NCBI GenBank assembly: GCA_944321985.1
Contig: CALUNK010000002.1
Span: 1 to 60,226 of the forward strand
DNA: 60,226 nt
Origin: Candidatus Methanomethylophilaceae archaeon
GTDB taxonomy: Archaea > Thermoplasmatota > Thermoplasmata > Methanomassiliicoccales > Methanomethylophilaceae
Direction of reading: 5' to 3'
In this document: piece by piece, positions 42,584 through 52,000 of the stretch
Numbering within the stretch: the first letter of the stretch is position 1
Layout: every line of letters starts with the position of its first letter
Made by a program: the position numbers and the translations under genes
The notes under the pieces: model-generated
What the model saw: the letters and a program-made list of their open reading frames with translations, nothing else
What the model was told of the DNA's origin: nothing
Database searches by the model: none

Positions 42584-43366
42584 TCACTTGCTCTCGCGTT
42601 TGAGGCTGGCCGTTCCGCCGTTCGAGATGAGGTCGTTGACGGCGGCCGAGGAGACACTTCTCATGACCTCCTCCGCCTCCTTGTACTCGCTGGCGTTGAC
42701 GACAACCCTGTACTTGGGGCATCCGACGCAGGTGATCTCGACGTCTGCTCCGTCGGCGGCAGCGAGCCCGGCCAGGAGGGCGTGCTTGACGAGCTCCATG
42801 CCGTCGGGCGCGGAGGATGTCATCTCCAGTATTCCGTCGATCTGGACGGAAGGCGGGACGACGTTCTCCTTCGCGACCTCTATGAATGTTTCCGTCCAGT
42901 CGCCGGAGAATTCCGAAAGGAAGTCCTCCGGGTCGGCGACGACGGCTTCGAACGCACCGTAGAGTGTCTCATACGTCTCCAGCAGTTCGTTTCCGAACTC
43001 GTCGTAGGCGCTGTCGACGGAGATCTCCATCCTCTCGGCGATGATCTCCACCAGCTTCTCCGCCTTCTTCTCGTTCTTCCACTGCTGAATTTTCTCTCTC
43101 TTCTGGTGCTCGTTTACTGATTTCAGGGAAAGGTCGATGTGACCTTTTGAAGAATCTACGCCCAGGACCTTGCAGACTATCTTCTGCCCTTCCCTGATGT
43201 AGTCTCTGATGTACTTGACCCAGCCAGTGGCGACATCCCTGACGTGGACGAACCCTTCCTTGTCGTCGTACTCGTCGAGTGTGACGAACGCACCGAAGTT
43301 CTTGACGTTCTTTACGGTGCAGACGACGAGTTCGCCGTGCTCGGGAAAGCCCCTGACTCTCGACAT
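42584..43366 (-). CDS. eif2a: Translation initiation factor aIF2 alpha subunit
   Basis: A 260-residue three-domain factor. The S1 domain is visible as ELVVCTVKNVKNFGAFVTLD and GFVHVRDVATGWVKYIRDYI, ending at GHIDLSLKSVNEHQKREKIQ. A helical domain and a C-terminal alpha/beta domain (ITCVGCPKYRVVVNASEYKE) follow. It forms the aIF2 trimer with beta and gamma to bring Met-tRNAi to the ribosome. Its ATG overlaps the S27e stop (ATGA). Confidence 0.95.
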   Translation of the reverse strand: MSRVRGFPEHGELVVCTVKNVKNFGAFVTLDEYDDKEGFVHVRDVATGWVKYIRDYIREGQKIVCKVLGVDSSKGHIDLSLKSVNEHQKREKIQQWKNEKKAEKLVEIIAERMEISVDSAYDEFGNELLETYETLYGAFEAVVADPEDFLSEFSGDWTETFIEVAKENVVPPSVQIDGILEMTSSAPDGMELVKHALLAGLAAADGADVEITCVGCPKYRVVVNASEYKEAEEVMRSVSSAAVNDLISNGGTASLKRESK

Positions 43367-43533
43367 CAGCCGACGACCTCGAGGATCTCGCCTTTGATGT
43401 CACCGACACCGCCCTTGGGGACGATGAGCGTGGCTCCGCAGACGTGGCAGGTGACCCTGGTGGCTGCTTTCTTGAAAGCGATCTGCTCGTTGGCGCAGTC
43501 GGGGCACTTAATCTTGATGAAATCTCCGGTCAT
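43366..43533 (-). CDS. rps27e: Ribosomal protein S27e
   Basis: A 55-residue small-subunit protein, easily missed because of its size. FIKIKCPDCANEQIAFKKAA and TRVTCHVCGATLIVPKGGVG give the four-Cys zinc ribbon. It ends GEILEVVG. It lies four bases after L44e and overlaps aIF2-alpha by three bases, the normal archaeal gene order. Confidence 0.95.
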   Translation of the reverse strand: MTGDFIKIKCPDCANEQIAFKKAATRVTCHVCGATLIVPKGGVGDIKGEILEVVG

Positions 43534-43537
43534 GTAA

Positions 43538-43816
43538 TCACTCCGTGAGCTCGAATTTCTTCGCGCGGATGCAGGGGGATATGTTAGCCTTCTTGCACTG
43601 GGTGCATCTGTACCTGAGGTTGATCCTCTTGGTGGGCTTCTCCCTTCCCTCGGGCTTAGGCCTGGGGAAACCTCCGTAACCTGCGGTTACCTTTCTGAAT
43701 CTCCTCTGACCCCATTTGAGCTCGCTGGCTTTCTTCTTCTTGACCCTCTCCACTTCCTGCTCGGTGTGGGCCTTGCAGTAGGGACAGTATCTCTTGACGG
43801 TCCTGGGCATCTTCAT
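43538..43816 (-). CDS. rpl44e: Ribosomal protein L44e (eL42)
   Basis: A 92-residue large-subunit protein. RYCPYCKAHTEQEVERVKKK and later YRCTQCKKANISPCIRAKKF hold the four zinc Cys, and GGFPRPKPEGREKPTKRINL is the E-site loop. MKMPRT fits the usual start. It is the first gene of the operon with S27e, aIF2-alpha, Nop10 and PAC2; a clear TATA box lies upstream. Confidence 0.95.
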   Translation of the reverse strand: MKMPRTVKRYCPYCKAHTEQEVERVKKKKASELKWGQRRFRKVTAGYGGFPRPKPEGREKPTKRINLRYRCTQCKKANISPCIRAKKFELTE

Positions 43817-43864
43817 GATTAATCAACCCTGATGAATTGAATCAAGAACGTGCTAATATCGGGG

Positions 43865-43874
43865 TTATATAAAA
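43865..43874 (-). promoter_or_regulatory. TATA box of the ribosomal protein operon
   Basis: TTTTATATAA on the minus strand, about 50 bases before the L44e ATG. It predicts a transcript start near 43840 and a 5' leader of about 25 bases. Confidence 0.6.
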
Positions 43875-43908
43875 TGGTATGCCCCCTCTTACGGGTGTTT
43901 AAGGGGCA

Positions 43909-44604
43909 TCAGACCTGCTCGCCAGACATCCTGCTGACGGTGCCGTCCTGTCTGGACACCAGCACGTCGAACGCCGTGTTCAGGAAAAGCCCGTTCTCCA
44001 CGACACCCGGTATGACGTCGATCCTCGATTCCAGGAAGAACGGGTTGGCGATGCCCTCGGGGAACCTGCAGTCGTAGATGTAGTTGCCCCCATCGGTGAC
44101 GAACGGACTGCCATCCTTCATTCTGAGCTCGGGGGTGCACCCCTGCCTCTCCAGGGCGTACCTGGTGTGCTCGTGACCGAACCTTAGCACCTCTACCGGG
44201 AGGGGGGCCTTGGTTCCGAGCCTCTCCACGAGTTTGGATTCATCGACGATGATGACCTCCCTCACCGTTGCGGCGGCGACGATCTTCTCCCTCAGGAGGG
44301 CGCCTCCGAGCCCCTTGACCAATTGCATCTTCGGATCCACCTCGTCCGCGCCGTCGATGGTCACGTCGAGCTTGTCCACCTCGTCGAGGTCGACGACTTT
44401 TATGCCGCTCTCCCTTGCAAGGTTCTCACTCTGCACAGATGTGGCGACGCAGGTCAGGTCGAATCCGTCCGCGACCAGCTGCCCTATCCTCTTGATGGCG
44501 AAGTACGCTGTGGACCCGGTTCCGAGTCCGACGTTCATGCCGTCCTTCACGAAGGTGTCAACTGCTTTCTCTGCGACGATCTTCTTCATCTCTGCGGCGT
44601 CCAT
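43909..44604 (-). CDS. rpiA: Ribose-5-phosphate isomerase A
   Basis: A 231-residue RpiA, which interconverts ribose-5-phosphate and ribulose-5-phosphate. GMNVGLGTGSTAYFAIKRIG is the phosphate loop, DVTIDGADEVDP holds the catalytic Asp pair, and KGLGGALLREKIVA carries the conserved Lys and Glu. GNYIYDCRFPEGIANP and GVVENGLF complete the pattern. The ATG at 44604 follows a GGTGG; one at 44637 is possible but lacks a ribosome site. It is divergent from dph6. Confidence 0.93.
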   Translation of the reverse strand: MDAAEMKKIVAEKAVDTFVKDGMNVGLGTGSTAYFAIKRIGQLVADGFDLTCVATSVQSENLARESGIKVVDLDEVDKLDVTIDGADEVDPKMQLVKGLGGALLREKIVAAATVREVIIVDESKLVERLGTKAPLPVEVLRFGHEHTRYALERQGCTPELRMKDGSPFVTDGGNYIYDCRFPEGIANPFFLESRIDVIPGVVENGLFLNTAFDVLVSRQDGTVSRMSGEQV

Positions 44605-44700
44605 GGTTCCACCATCTGCCTCTCGTACTAAGTCCATCTAATAAATTATTTTATGGGGGCGGGGCCCAGAGATTTAAGCATCCCAGGCATACAGGGCATC

Positions 44701-45381
44701 ATGAGGCTAGCTTCCCTGTACTCCGGCGGAAAGGACTCCGCATTCTCATTGTATCTGGCCGAGCAGATGGGTCACGAGATCCCCTACCTGGTCAACGTTG
44801 TGCCAGATGACGAGGCCTCATGGATATTTCACACTCCGAATCTGGGCGTCGTGCCGCTCATGGCGGAATCGATGGGGAGGGACCTGGTCACAGCCCGCAG
44901 CACCGGAACCGAAGAGGGCGACATGATCGGCCTCAGACATGCGTTGGAGGGGCTCGACGTCGACGGCGTGGTGACAGGGGCGATCTGGTCCGACTACCAG
45001 TGGGACCGTATGAACATGGTCTGCGGCGACCTCGGTCTGAAGGTGCTCACCCCATTGTGGAGGAAGGACCAGGACATGCTGATGGACCAGTTCCTGGCCT
45101 CGGGGATAAAGGCTATCATAGTGGGGTGCTACGCCGAGGGCCTGGACGAGTCATGGCTGGGGAGGCCTATAGACGAGGGGTCCGTGGAGGAGCTCAAGGA
45201 AATCCGCAAAAGGTACGGGATAAGCATAATGGGCGAGGGCGGGGAGTACGAGTCCCTAACCATCGACACGCCTATGCACTCCAGGCCGTTGGGTATAACG
45301 GGCTTCGAGAAGGATTGGAAGAAGGGCGCGGGGACTCTCCGTGTCACGTCGGCCGTTCTTCTCCCAAGGCCTTCGGAGTGA
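44701..45381 (+). CDS. dph6: Diphthine-ammonia ligase (Dph6-like)
   Basis: A 226-residue ATP pyrophosphatase. [18 protein letters not shown] is the PP-loop, and [17 protein letters not shown] is the characteristic late motif of the Dph6/PF01902 family. The enzyme adds the final amide of diphthamide on elongation factor 2. Archaeal members are of this length, without the YjgF domains of the eukaryotic form. The last 38 bases overlap the convergent copA gene. Confidence 0.88.
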   Translation: MRLASLYSGGKDSAFSLYLAEQMGHEIPYLVNVVPDDEASWIFHTPNLGVVPLMAESMGRDLVTARSTGTEEGDMIGLRHALEGLDVDGVVTGAIWSDYQWDRMNMVCGDLGLKVLTPLWRKDQDMLMDQFLASGIKAIIVGCYAEGLDESWLGRPIDEGSVEELKEIRKRYGISIMGEGGEYESLTIDTPMHSRPLGITGFEKDWKKGAGTLRVTSAVLLPRPSE

Positions 45382-47557
45382 ACCTCCTCAGTCTCAGCGC
45401 GTTGGTGACAACAGAAACCGAGGAGCAGGACATCGCCAGGGCGGAGATTATAGGCATCTGGTCCACGAGGCCGTCGTATCCCAGCAGTACCGGGAGCCCG
45501 GCCGCTATGGGTATGCACACCACGTTGTAGCAGAACGCGAAAAACAGGTTCTCCTTGATATTCTTCAGCGTCGCTCTGCCGATCTCCAACGCTGCAGGGA
45601 CGCTGCGGAGGTCGTCGTTCATCATTACGATGTCCGCGGACTCCATGGCGATGTCCGTTCCGGATCCGACGGCTATGCCCACGTCCGCCTGGGTAAGCGC
45701 CGGGGCGTCGTTTATGCCGTCTCCGACCATGGCCACACGGGCCTGGGACACCTGGAGGTCCCTGACAATCCCTAGTTTGTCACCAGGTCTGGTCTCGGCG
45801 TGGACCTCGTCGATGCGAAGTTCGGAGGCAATGTGCTCGGCGGTCTCTCTCCTGTCGCCGGTGACCATCAGCACCCTCAGTCCGTCCCCGCGGAGGGAGT
45901 CTATGGCGGACATGCTCTCATCGCGGATCGGATCGGAAATGGCTATCGTGGTCGCATACCGTCCGTCTATGGCGGCAAGGATGCAGGTCATGCCCGACGA
46001 GGCGAGTCCTTCCGCCCCATCCGGAACGTCCACGCCCTCCTCGGTGAGGAACCTGCCGCTCCCGACGAGAACCTTCCTGCCGTCTACATCGCACCTCACG
46101 CCTCCGCCGGTGACGCTCTCGAAGCCAGAGTGCGGCGGGATGTCGATGTCCCTCGCCCTCGCGTACCTGACTATGGCCTCCGCCAGGGGATGCTCCGAGT
46201 CGGACTCCGCGGCGGCGACGATCCCTATGACGGATTCATCGGACACGGAGTTCACCGCGGGATGGCCAACGGTGCATGTGCCGGTCTTGTCCAGGACGAC
46301 GGTGTCTATCCTGGCGGCGGACTCGAGTGAGGACGCAGTCTTGAACAGGATGCCGTACTGAGAACCGCGACCGGTCCCCACGACTATGGCTATCGGGGTG
46401 GCGAGTCCCAGGGCGCACGGGCACGCGATGACGAGGATCGATACGGCTATGGTCAGGCTGAACTGGACGTCGTGTCTTGCCAGCATCCATCCGATGAACA
46501 CGATGGCCGCCACGGCCATCACGGTTGGGACGAACACCGCCGCCACCCTGTCGGCTATGTCGGCCACGGGGGCTTTCGTGCCCCTGGCCATCTCCATCAT
46601 GCGTGCAATCTGGAAAAGAACGATGTCTTCACCGGTCTTCTCGATCCTGGCACGAAGGCTGCCAGATCCGTTGACGGTTGCTCCGTACAGTGTGTCTCCG
46701 GCTTTTTTGTCCACCGGGATGCTCTCTCCGGTTAGCATGGACTCGTTGACCGAGGACTCCCCGGACACGACCGTGGCATCCGCGGGGACCTTCTCCCCGG
46801 GTCTGATGAGCACCGTGTCCCCGACGACGAGCTCCGATGCGGGGATGACGAGCTCTTCGTCTCCTCTAACCACAGTCGCCTGGGCCGGTGCCATGGAGAT
46901 GAGCTTCCTCAGGGAGTCGTTGGTGCGCATCTTGGACCTGGCTTCCAGGTACTTGCCGATGCTGACCAGCGCTATTATCATGCCCACCGAGTCGTAGCTC
47001 AGGGAGTGCATAGCTCCGATGTCGCCTGCGTATACGAGATATGTGTTGTAGAGTCCCATGCAGAGGGATGCCAGTGTGCCCAATGACACCAAAGAGTCCA
47101 TGGTGGGGTTCTTCGTGAACAGTGCCGGTATTCCCTTCTTGTAGAATCTCCTCCCGCCGTACATGATCGGTATGCAGAGCACCAGTTGGATCAGGCAGAA
47201 CGGCAGGGGGTCCAGAGGGACATCCAGGCCGAACATGTGGCCCATGGCGATGATGCTCAGCACTACTGCGAAGAAGAGCGATATGCACAGGTCGCGACGG
47301 CGGACCTCCAGGTCGCGCTGTTCCTGCTCGGCCGCCTCCTCGCGGTTCTCGCTAATAACCTGGTAGCCGGCGGCGACGATGGCGGCCGCCAGTTCTTTCT
47401 CCGATACCCTCGATTCGTCGAAGACGACAGTGGCGGTGTCGTTTCCGATGTTGGCGACCGCCGATTGAACCCCTTCGACAGCATTGAGGGCCCCTTCGAC
47501 GCGACCCACACACGCGGCGCAGGTCATTCCGCCGACACGTATGATTTTGATCCTCAT
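45344..47557 (-). CDS. copA: Copper-exporting P1B-type ATPase
   Basis: A 737-residue P-type ATPase. One N-terminal heavy-metal domain has [16 protein letters not shown]. The actuator has [13 protein letters not shown], helix 6 has [16 protein letters not shown] (the CPC copper site), the phosphorylation site is [10 protein letters not shown], and [10 protein letters not shown] and [18 protein letters not shown] complete it. It pumps Cu+ out of the cell. Its start overlaps copZ by four bases (ATGA), and its end overlaps dph6 by 38 bases. Confidence 0.94.
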   Translation of the reverse strand: MRIKIIRVGGMTCAACVGRVEGALNAVEGVQSAVANIGNDTATVVFDESRVSEKELAAAIVAAGYQVISENREEAAEQEQRDLEVRRRDLCISLFFAVVLSIIAMGHMFGLDVPLDPLPFCLIQLVLCIPIMYGGRRFYKKGIPALFTKNPTMDSLVSLGTLASLCMGLYNTYLVYAGDIGAMHSLSYDSVGMIIALVSIGKYLEARSKMRTNDSLRKLISMAPAQATVVRGDEELVIPASELVVGDTVLIRPGEKVPADATVVSGESSVNESMLTGESIPVDKKAGDTLYGATVNGSGSLRARIEKTGEDIVLFQIARMMEMARGTKAPVADIADRVAAVFVPTVMAVAAIVFIGWMLARHDVQFSLTIAVSILVIACPCALGLATPIAIVVGTGRGSQYGILFKTASSLESAARIDTVVLDKTGTCTVGHPAVNSVSDESVIGIVAAAESDSEHPLAEAIVRYARARDIDIPPHSGFESVTGGGVRCDVDGRKVLVGSGRFLTEEGVDVPDGAEGLASSGMTCILAAIDGRYATTIAISDPIRDESMSAIDSLRGDGLRVLMVTGDRRETAEHIASELRIDEVHAETRPGDKLGIVRDLQVSQARVAMVGDGINDAPALTQADVGIAVGSGTDIAMESADIVMMNDDLRSVPAALEIGRATLKNIKENLFFAFCYNVVCIPIAAGLPVLLGYDGLVDQMPIISALAMSCSSVSVVTNALRLRRFTPKALGEERPT

Positions 47558-47775
47558 GAGAAAAGGCCGTGCTTGACCGATGCTCTGAACCCGGCGTCGA
47601 CGACCGCCCTGATCAGAGCCTCGTCCGAAGTTCCGTCGTGCTCTACGACGGCAGTGCCCTTCTTCAGGTTGACATCCACGGAGGTGACCCCGTCGGTCTT
47701 CTCCAGGGATTCCCTCACGGTTTTCACGCATCCCTCGCACATCATTCCTTCGATTTTCAGAGTTGTCTTGGTCAT
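47554..47775 (-). CDS. copZ: Copper chaperone CopZ
   Basis: A 73-residue heavy-metal-associated domain. [20 protein letters not shown] has the GMxCxxC copper motif; Glu-Gly between the Cys is a little unusual. [16 protein letters not shown] is the second half of the ferredoxin-like fold. It delivers Cu+ to CopA and is coupled to it by an ATGA overlap. Confidence 0.92.
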   Translation of the reverse strand: MTKTTLKIEGMMCEGCVKTVRESLEKTDGVTSVDVNLKKGTAVVEHDGTSDEALIRAVVDAGFRASVKHGLFS

Positions 47776-47873
47776 TCTATCGCTCCGAAGTCGTCGGCGG
47801 GCAAACGGTCCGCCAACGATCTCCCTCCCTCCTTATTATGAGGGAGGGTTAAAAAGTTTTAGATAAACCTAAA

Positions 47874-48377
47874 TTAAGCGTATCTGACGAATTCGTCCAT
47901 GGGGATGCGGACCCCGTGGTTCTTGGAAGTGGTGTCGTCCTTGTAGCCGACTACCAGAATGTTGATCGGGATCATATCGTCGTCAAGGCCGAAGTTCTTC
48001 CTAATGACATCCGGCTTGAACATGCAGACCCAGAGTGTCCCCAGACCCATGTCCGTGGCCTCGTACATCATGTGGGTGGTTACGATGGAGGCGTCGATGT
48101 CGGTGGTCTTCATGCCGTCATAGCTGCGGGTCCAGGTCTTGTTTCTGTCGGAGCAGACGATGAAAGCCAGCGGGGCGTCGTAAATGTGTCCAGCCTCCTC
48201 CAACTTAGCTAGGCCCTCCTTGGATCTGACCGCGATGACGCGGACCGGCTGGTCGTTTCTCGCAGTGGGTGCGAGGCGTCCGGCCTCCAGTATCGAGCGG
48301 ATCTTGTCCTCCTCGACCGGATCGGGCTTGTAAGAGCGGGAGGAGTATCTTCTTCTCACGAGTTCGTTGAAATCCAT
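47874..48377 (-). CDS. Nitroreductase-family flavoprotein
   Basis: A 167-residue FMN-dependent nitroreductase. RRRYSSRSYKPDPVEEDKIR is the phosphate-binding start and LEAGRLAPTARNDQPVRVI the FMN loop. DIDASIVTTHMMYEATDMGL and GTLWVC close the fold. AGGTGATATCG sets the ATG at 48377. The HxlR regulator at 48716 is divergent, a common pair that responds to electrophiles or redox stress. The physiological substrate is unknown. Confidence 0.88.
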   Translation of the reverse strand: MDFNELVRRRYSSRSYKPDPVEEDKIRSILEAGRLAPTARNDQPVRVIAVRSKEGLAKLEEAGHIYDAPLAFIVCSDRNKTWTRSYDGMKTTDIDASIVTTHMMYEATDMGLGTLWVCMFKPDVIRKNFGLDDDMIPINILVVGYKDDTTSKNHGVRIPMDEFVRYA

Positions 48378-48715
48378 CGATATCACCTATTAAGGTCTGT
48401 TACGTAACTGTCGTATATCAATGTGGGTCGAAGTGCGGAGGCATTTCATGCCCGTTCAATGTTGTTTGAGAGACCTATGGAAGGGTATCGTCAAATGCTT
48501 ACAACGGCATACGGTGCACATCCGGTACGCGATGGTAAAACCACGACATGGGCAGGAAAGGCCGGAGTCCAGCCGGAAGTCCGACTGCTTTGGGCTCGGA
48601 GTGCCGTCCATGCGGGTCGCGAGGGCGGTGATGCCGTCTACTGGGTGGACGGCTCCGGTAGCGATCCTCGGGAGGGGTGGACGATTCCCGTGGCAGGTTG
48701 TGTGAGGATGTGACT
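48378..48715. other. Divergent region between nitroreductase and HxlR genes
   Basis: About 340 bases. GTTACGTAAC, a perfect 10-bp palindrome at 48399-48408, lies just upstream of the nitroreductase and has the TAC/GTA half-sites expected for HxlR proteins. A GTG-started frame of 96 codons covers 48423-48713, but its sequence resembles no family and it lacks a ribosome site, so I do not call a gene. Confidence 0.4.
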
Positions 48716-49081
48716 ATGGCAGGCAGGATTCTTGAGGAATCGCCGATAAGCACCACACTGGAGCTGATCGGCGGCAAGTACAGAGTACACATAATATGGG
48801 CGCTCATGAACGGTCCGCTGAGGTTCGGGCAGCTCCACTCGTCCTTCTTTCTGGATGTCAACGCCAACGTCCTGAGTCGTCAGCTGAAGGAGCTTGAGGC
48901 AGACGGCCTGATTGCACGCAGGGTGGTCAGCGACAACCCGCCGTGGGTGGAGTATTCGCTCACGACAACAGGGCAGACGCTGATACCGCTGCTGGAGGCC
49001 ATGTCCGAGTGGGGTTCCCTGTACCAGGACATGGAGCGCGAGAAGGCCAGGCTCAGTGGTTCTTCTCGATGGCCTGTATGA
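48716..49081 (+). CDS. HxlR-family regulator
   Basis: A 121-residue winged-helix protein. STTLELIGGKYRVHIIWALM is the family start, LRFGQLHSSFFLDVNANVLSR the HTH, and VEYSLTTTGQTLIPLLEAM the end of the wing and helix 5. It is divergent from the nitroreductase and probably controls it. The ATG at 48716 is chosen because the homology begins directly after it. The last 29 bases overlap the convergent helicase gene. Confidence 0.9.
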   Translation: MAGRILEESPISTTLELIGGKYRVHIIWALMNGPLRFGQLHSSFFLDVNANVLSRQLKELEADGLIARRVVSDNPPWVEYSLTTTGQTLIPLLEAMSEWGSLYQDMEREKARLSGSSRWPV

Positions 49082-52000
49082 TCCTGGCGATCTCCTTCTC
49101 GGGGTCCTTCCACATCCCTGGGGTCCAGACCCTGTGGATCTTCCATCCCCTGGACTCGAGGTACTTCTGTCTGTGGTAGTCCCTCTCCCTGGTGGAGGAC
49201 GACATCTCGTAGAGGCGGCTGTCGCACTCTATCCCGAGGATGTATCTGTCGTTCTGCTTGACGGCCAGATCTATCTGGTATCCTCCGATTCCCACGTTGC
49301 GCTCCACCGTGTAGCCCTTGCGTATGAGTGCGTTGTACACGCGGTCCGCAATCCTGCCGGAGTCGAAGTCCTCGGGCACGTCCCAGCGGTCGTCCACGAA
49401 AGAGTGCAGGATGGAGTCGGCGTACTCGCGGTTCCCGCTGCTGATCGCATTGGCGTACTGGAGGTACTTCTTGAGGATCCTCGGACCCTCGTTTTTGGTC
49501 TCGTCCACCTGGAGGTCCTCAGGTTCGAAGGAAGACACGATGAAGATCTTCTTCTTGGCTCTCGATATGGCGACGTTCAGGCGGTTCTCGCCGCCACGGT
49601 TGTTCAGCCATCCGAACCTCTGCATGAGCTTGCCCTCGGAGTTCTTCGCGTAGCCGATGGAGAACATGATGACGTCCCTCTCGTCACCCTGGACGCTCTC
49701 GATGTTCTTGATGAACAGTCCGACGTCCTCCCCGTTGTCGAACCTCTTCATCTCGTCGGCGACGAGCTTTCCGAATCCGGGGTCGTTGGCGCATTCCTCG
49801 TCCAGGACATCGTTTATGAGGTCCCTCTGGGACGCGTTGAAGGTGATGATCCCGACTGTTTCGTTGTTCTTCCTCGAGCCGAAGAACTCCTTCAGCAGCT
49901 GGACTATCTTGTCGGCCTCCGCCCTGTTGGACTTGTCCTCCCAGAGACCGCTGACCTTGAACACCTCGATGGGAGGCTTGTCGGGGGTCTCCACGTTGGG
50001 GGAGACGTACAGCCTCCCGCCGTAGAACGCGTAGTTCGAGAACGCGATGAGCTCCTCGTACTTGGAGCGGTAGTGGAAGTTGAGGAGGATGGAATCGTAC
50101 TTCGCCCTTGCCAGGTCCAGGAGGCTCTCCTCTTCCAGCGCCGCCGACACGACGTCGTCCAGGTCATCCTCGTCGCTCTCGTAGTCTATCCTCCCGACTC
50201 CAAGTGACGAAGGGCGGAGCTGCTTGTGGTCGCCCGCCACCACGACCTTCTTGGCGCGGTAGATCGAAGGGACGCCCTTCTCGACGTACATCTGGGAGGC
50301 CTCGTCGAAGATCAGCATGTCGAATATGCCCATCTCCAGCGGAAGGATCTCGGAGACGACCTCGGGGGTCAGCAGCCAGACGCGGATGCCCTTGAACAGC
50401 TCGTATCCGTACCTGTTGATGAACTTGTTGAGGTTCCACTTCCTCTTGGATTCGATGATCCTGTTGATGTCGCCGCGCCTCTTGGACTCGGTGATGTACT
50501 TCAGGTTCTGCTGGAAGACCTCCTCGACCTTGTCCTTGGACAGCTCCCTCTTGGACTCTATCTTGCGGTCCATGTCCGCTATTATGCTGTCGAAGTCCCA
50601 GATCTCCTGCATGATGTCCTTGTGGGCGGCATCGAATTTCTGGAGGTGGTCGTTGAGGATCCATTCGAAGATCCTGTCGTTGCTCTCCCCGTACGGCATC
50701 TTGGACACGGAGGAGACGTTCAGAACGTCCGCGCCGTAGGTCCTCTCGTCCTTGGTGAGCCTGTCGTACACCGTCGCCCTGGCGGAATAAGTCCCGTAGC
50801 CGTCCAGCGCGTCGAACATCTTTCTGGGGTCCTCCATGACCTTCTGTACGGTGTGCTCGTTGTAGTTGGTGAAGTACTTCCCGGTCATGGCGGTGGCCTC
50901 GCGGGTCACCTTCCCCTTGTTGAAGAGCCTGCCCATGAAGCCCTTGGAGTTGAGGGTCTTTATCTGCTGTTCCAGGTCGAGCAGGTCCGCCTTCATCTCC
51001 CCGATGTTGTATTCGGAGAGGTCCGCCTTCATCTGCGTCATCCAGGGGTACTTCTCGGTCAGCTCCCTGTACTCGTTGAAGTTCTTCATGAGGACGGGGT
51101 CGGTGAATTTCCTGTGGAGTTCGGTGACCGACGGGTACTTGAGGGAGAGCAGCGAAGTGTCGATGTTGTCCTTCAGCATCTTGTACTCCTCGAACTGGCG
51201 CCTGTCGTTGAGGTCCAGCCACCTGTCCATCGAGTAGAGCTTGTAGGGTTCGATGCCGAAGTCGCACGGCTTGTACATCACGTTGGCGATGTTGTCCAGG
51301 AGGGCGACGTCCCTGTCGATCGCGTCGGAGACCGTGTCCAGGTCGACTCCGGTCTTCGGGGTGTCACTGTCGAGCATTCTGCCGAGCTGCCTGTAGAACA
51401 GCTCCTTGTTACCCACGTCGTCTATGAGCAGGCAGTACTTGGAGAGAATCCCAAGGCGGGAGTAGACCACGTCCAGGGCGGTCTTCTTCTCCGATACCAT
51501 CAGGACGGTCTTGCCTTTGATGACCGCCGAAGTGATCAGCCCCGTGATCACCTGAGACTTCCCGGTGCCCGGAGGTCCCTGAACGACGATCTCGTCGCCA
51601 CGCTCCATCGCCGTCAGGATGTTCTCCTGGGAACTGTTGAGGGAGTTGATGTACACGAGGTCTCTCTCCGACGCCTCCATCCCCTTGTCGCGCATCTCGT
51701 CCTCAGAGAGGGGCAGAGGGAGATCAGACAGGAAGTCCGTTTTGTTCAGGTCGACGATGAGGTCGTTGAGGATGCCGTTGATCTCCCTGCCGGCGAGCAT
51801 GCCGTCGAAATCCTTCTGGATCGAGCTGGAGTACGTGGGGTACTTCCCGAGCATGATGTTCGGCACCATCTCCATGTCGCCCGCCAGGTATTTCGGGAAC
51901 TCCCCCGCCTTGTAGTCGATGAAAGGCGTGGGCAGGCTGTAGTTGACGGACATCCTGATGCCGTTGTCCTCGTAGAAGCTGACGAGGTTGGTGAGGAACG

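Noticed and set aside
48423-48713. 96-codon GTG-started frame before the HxlR gene
   Set aside because: No ribosome site and an improbable amino-acid pattern; the region is better explained as a divergent promoter.
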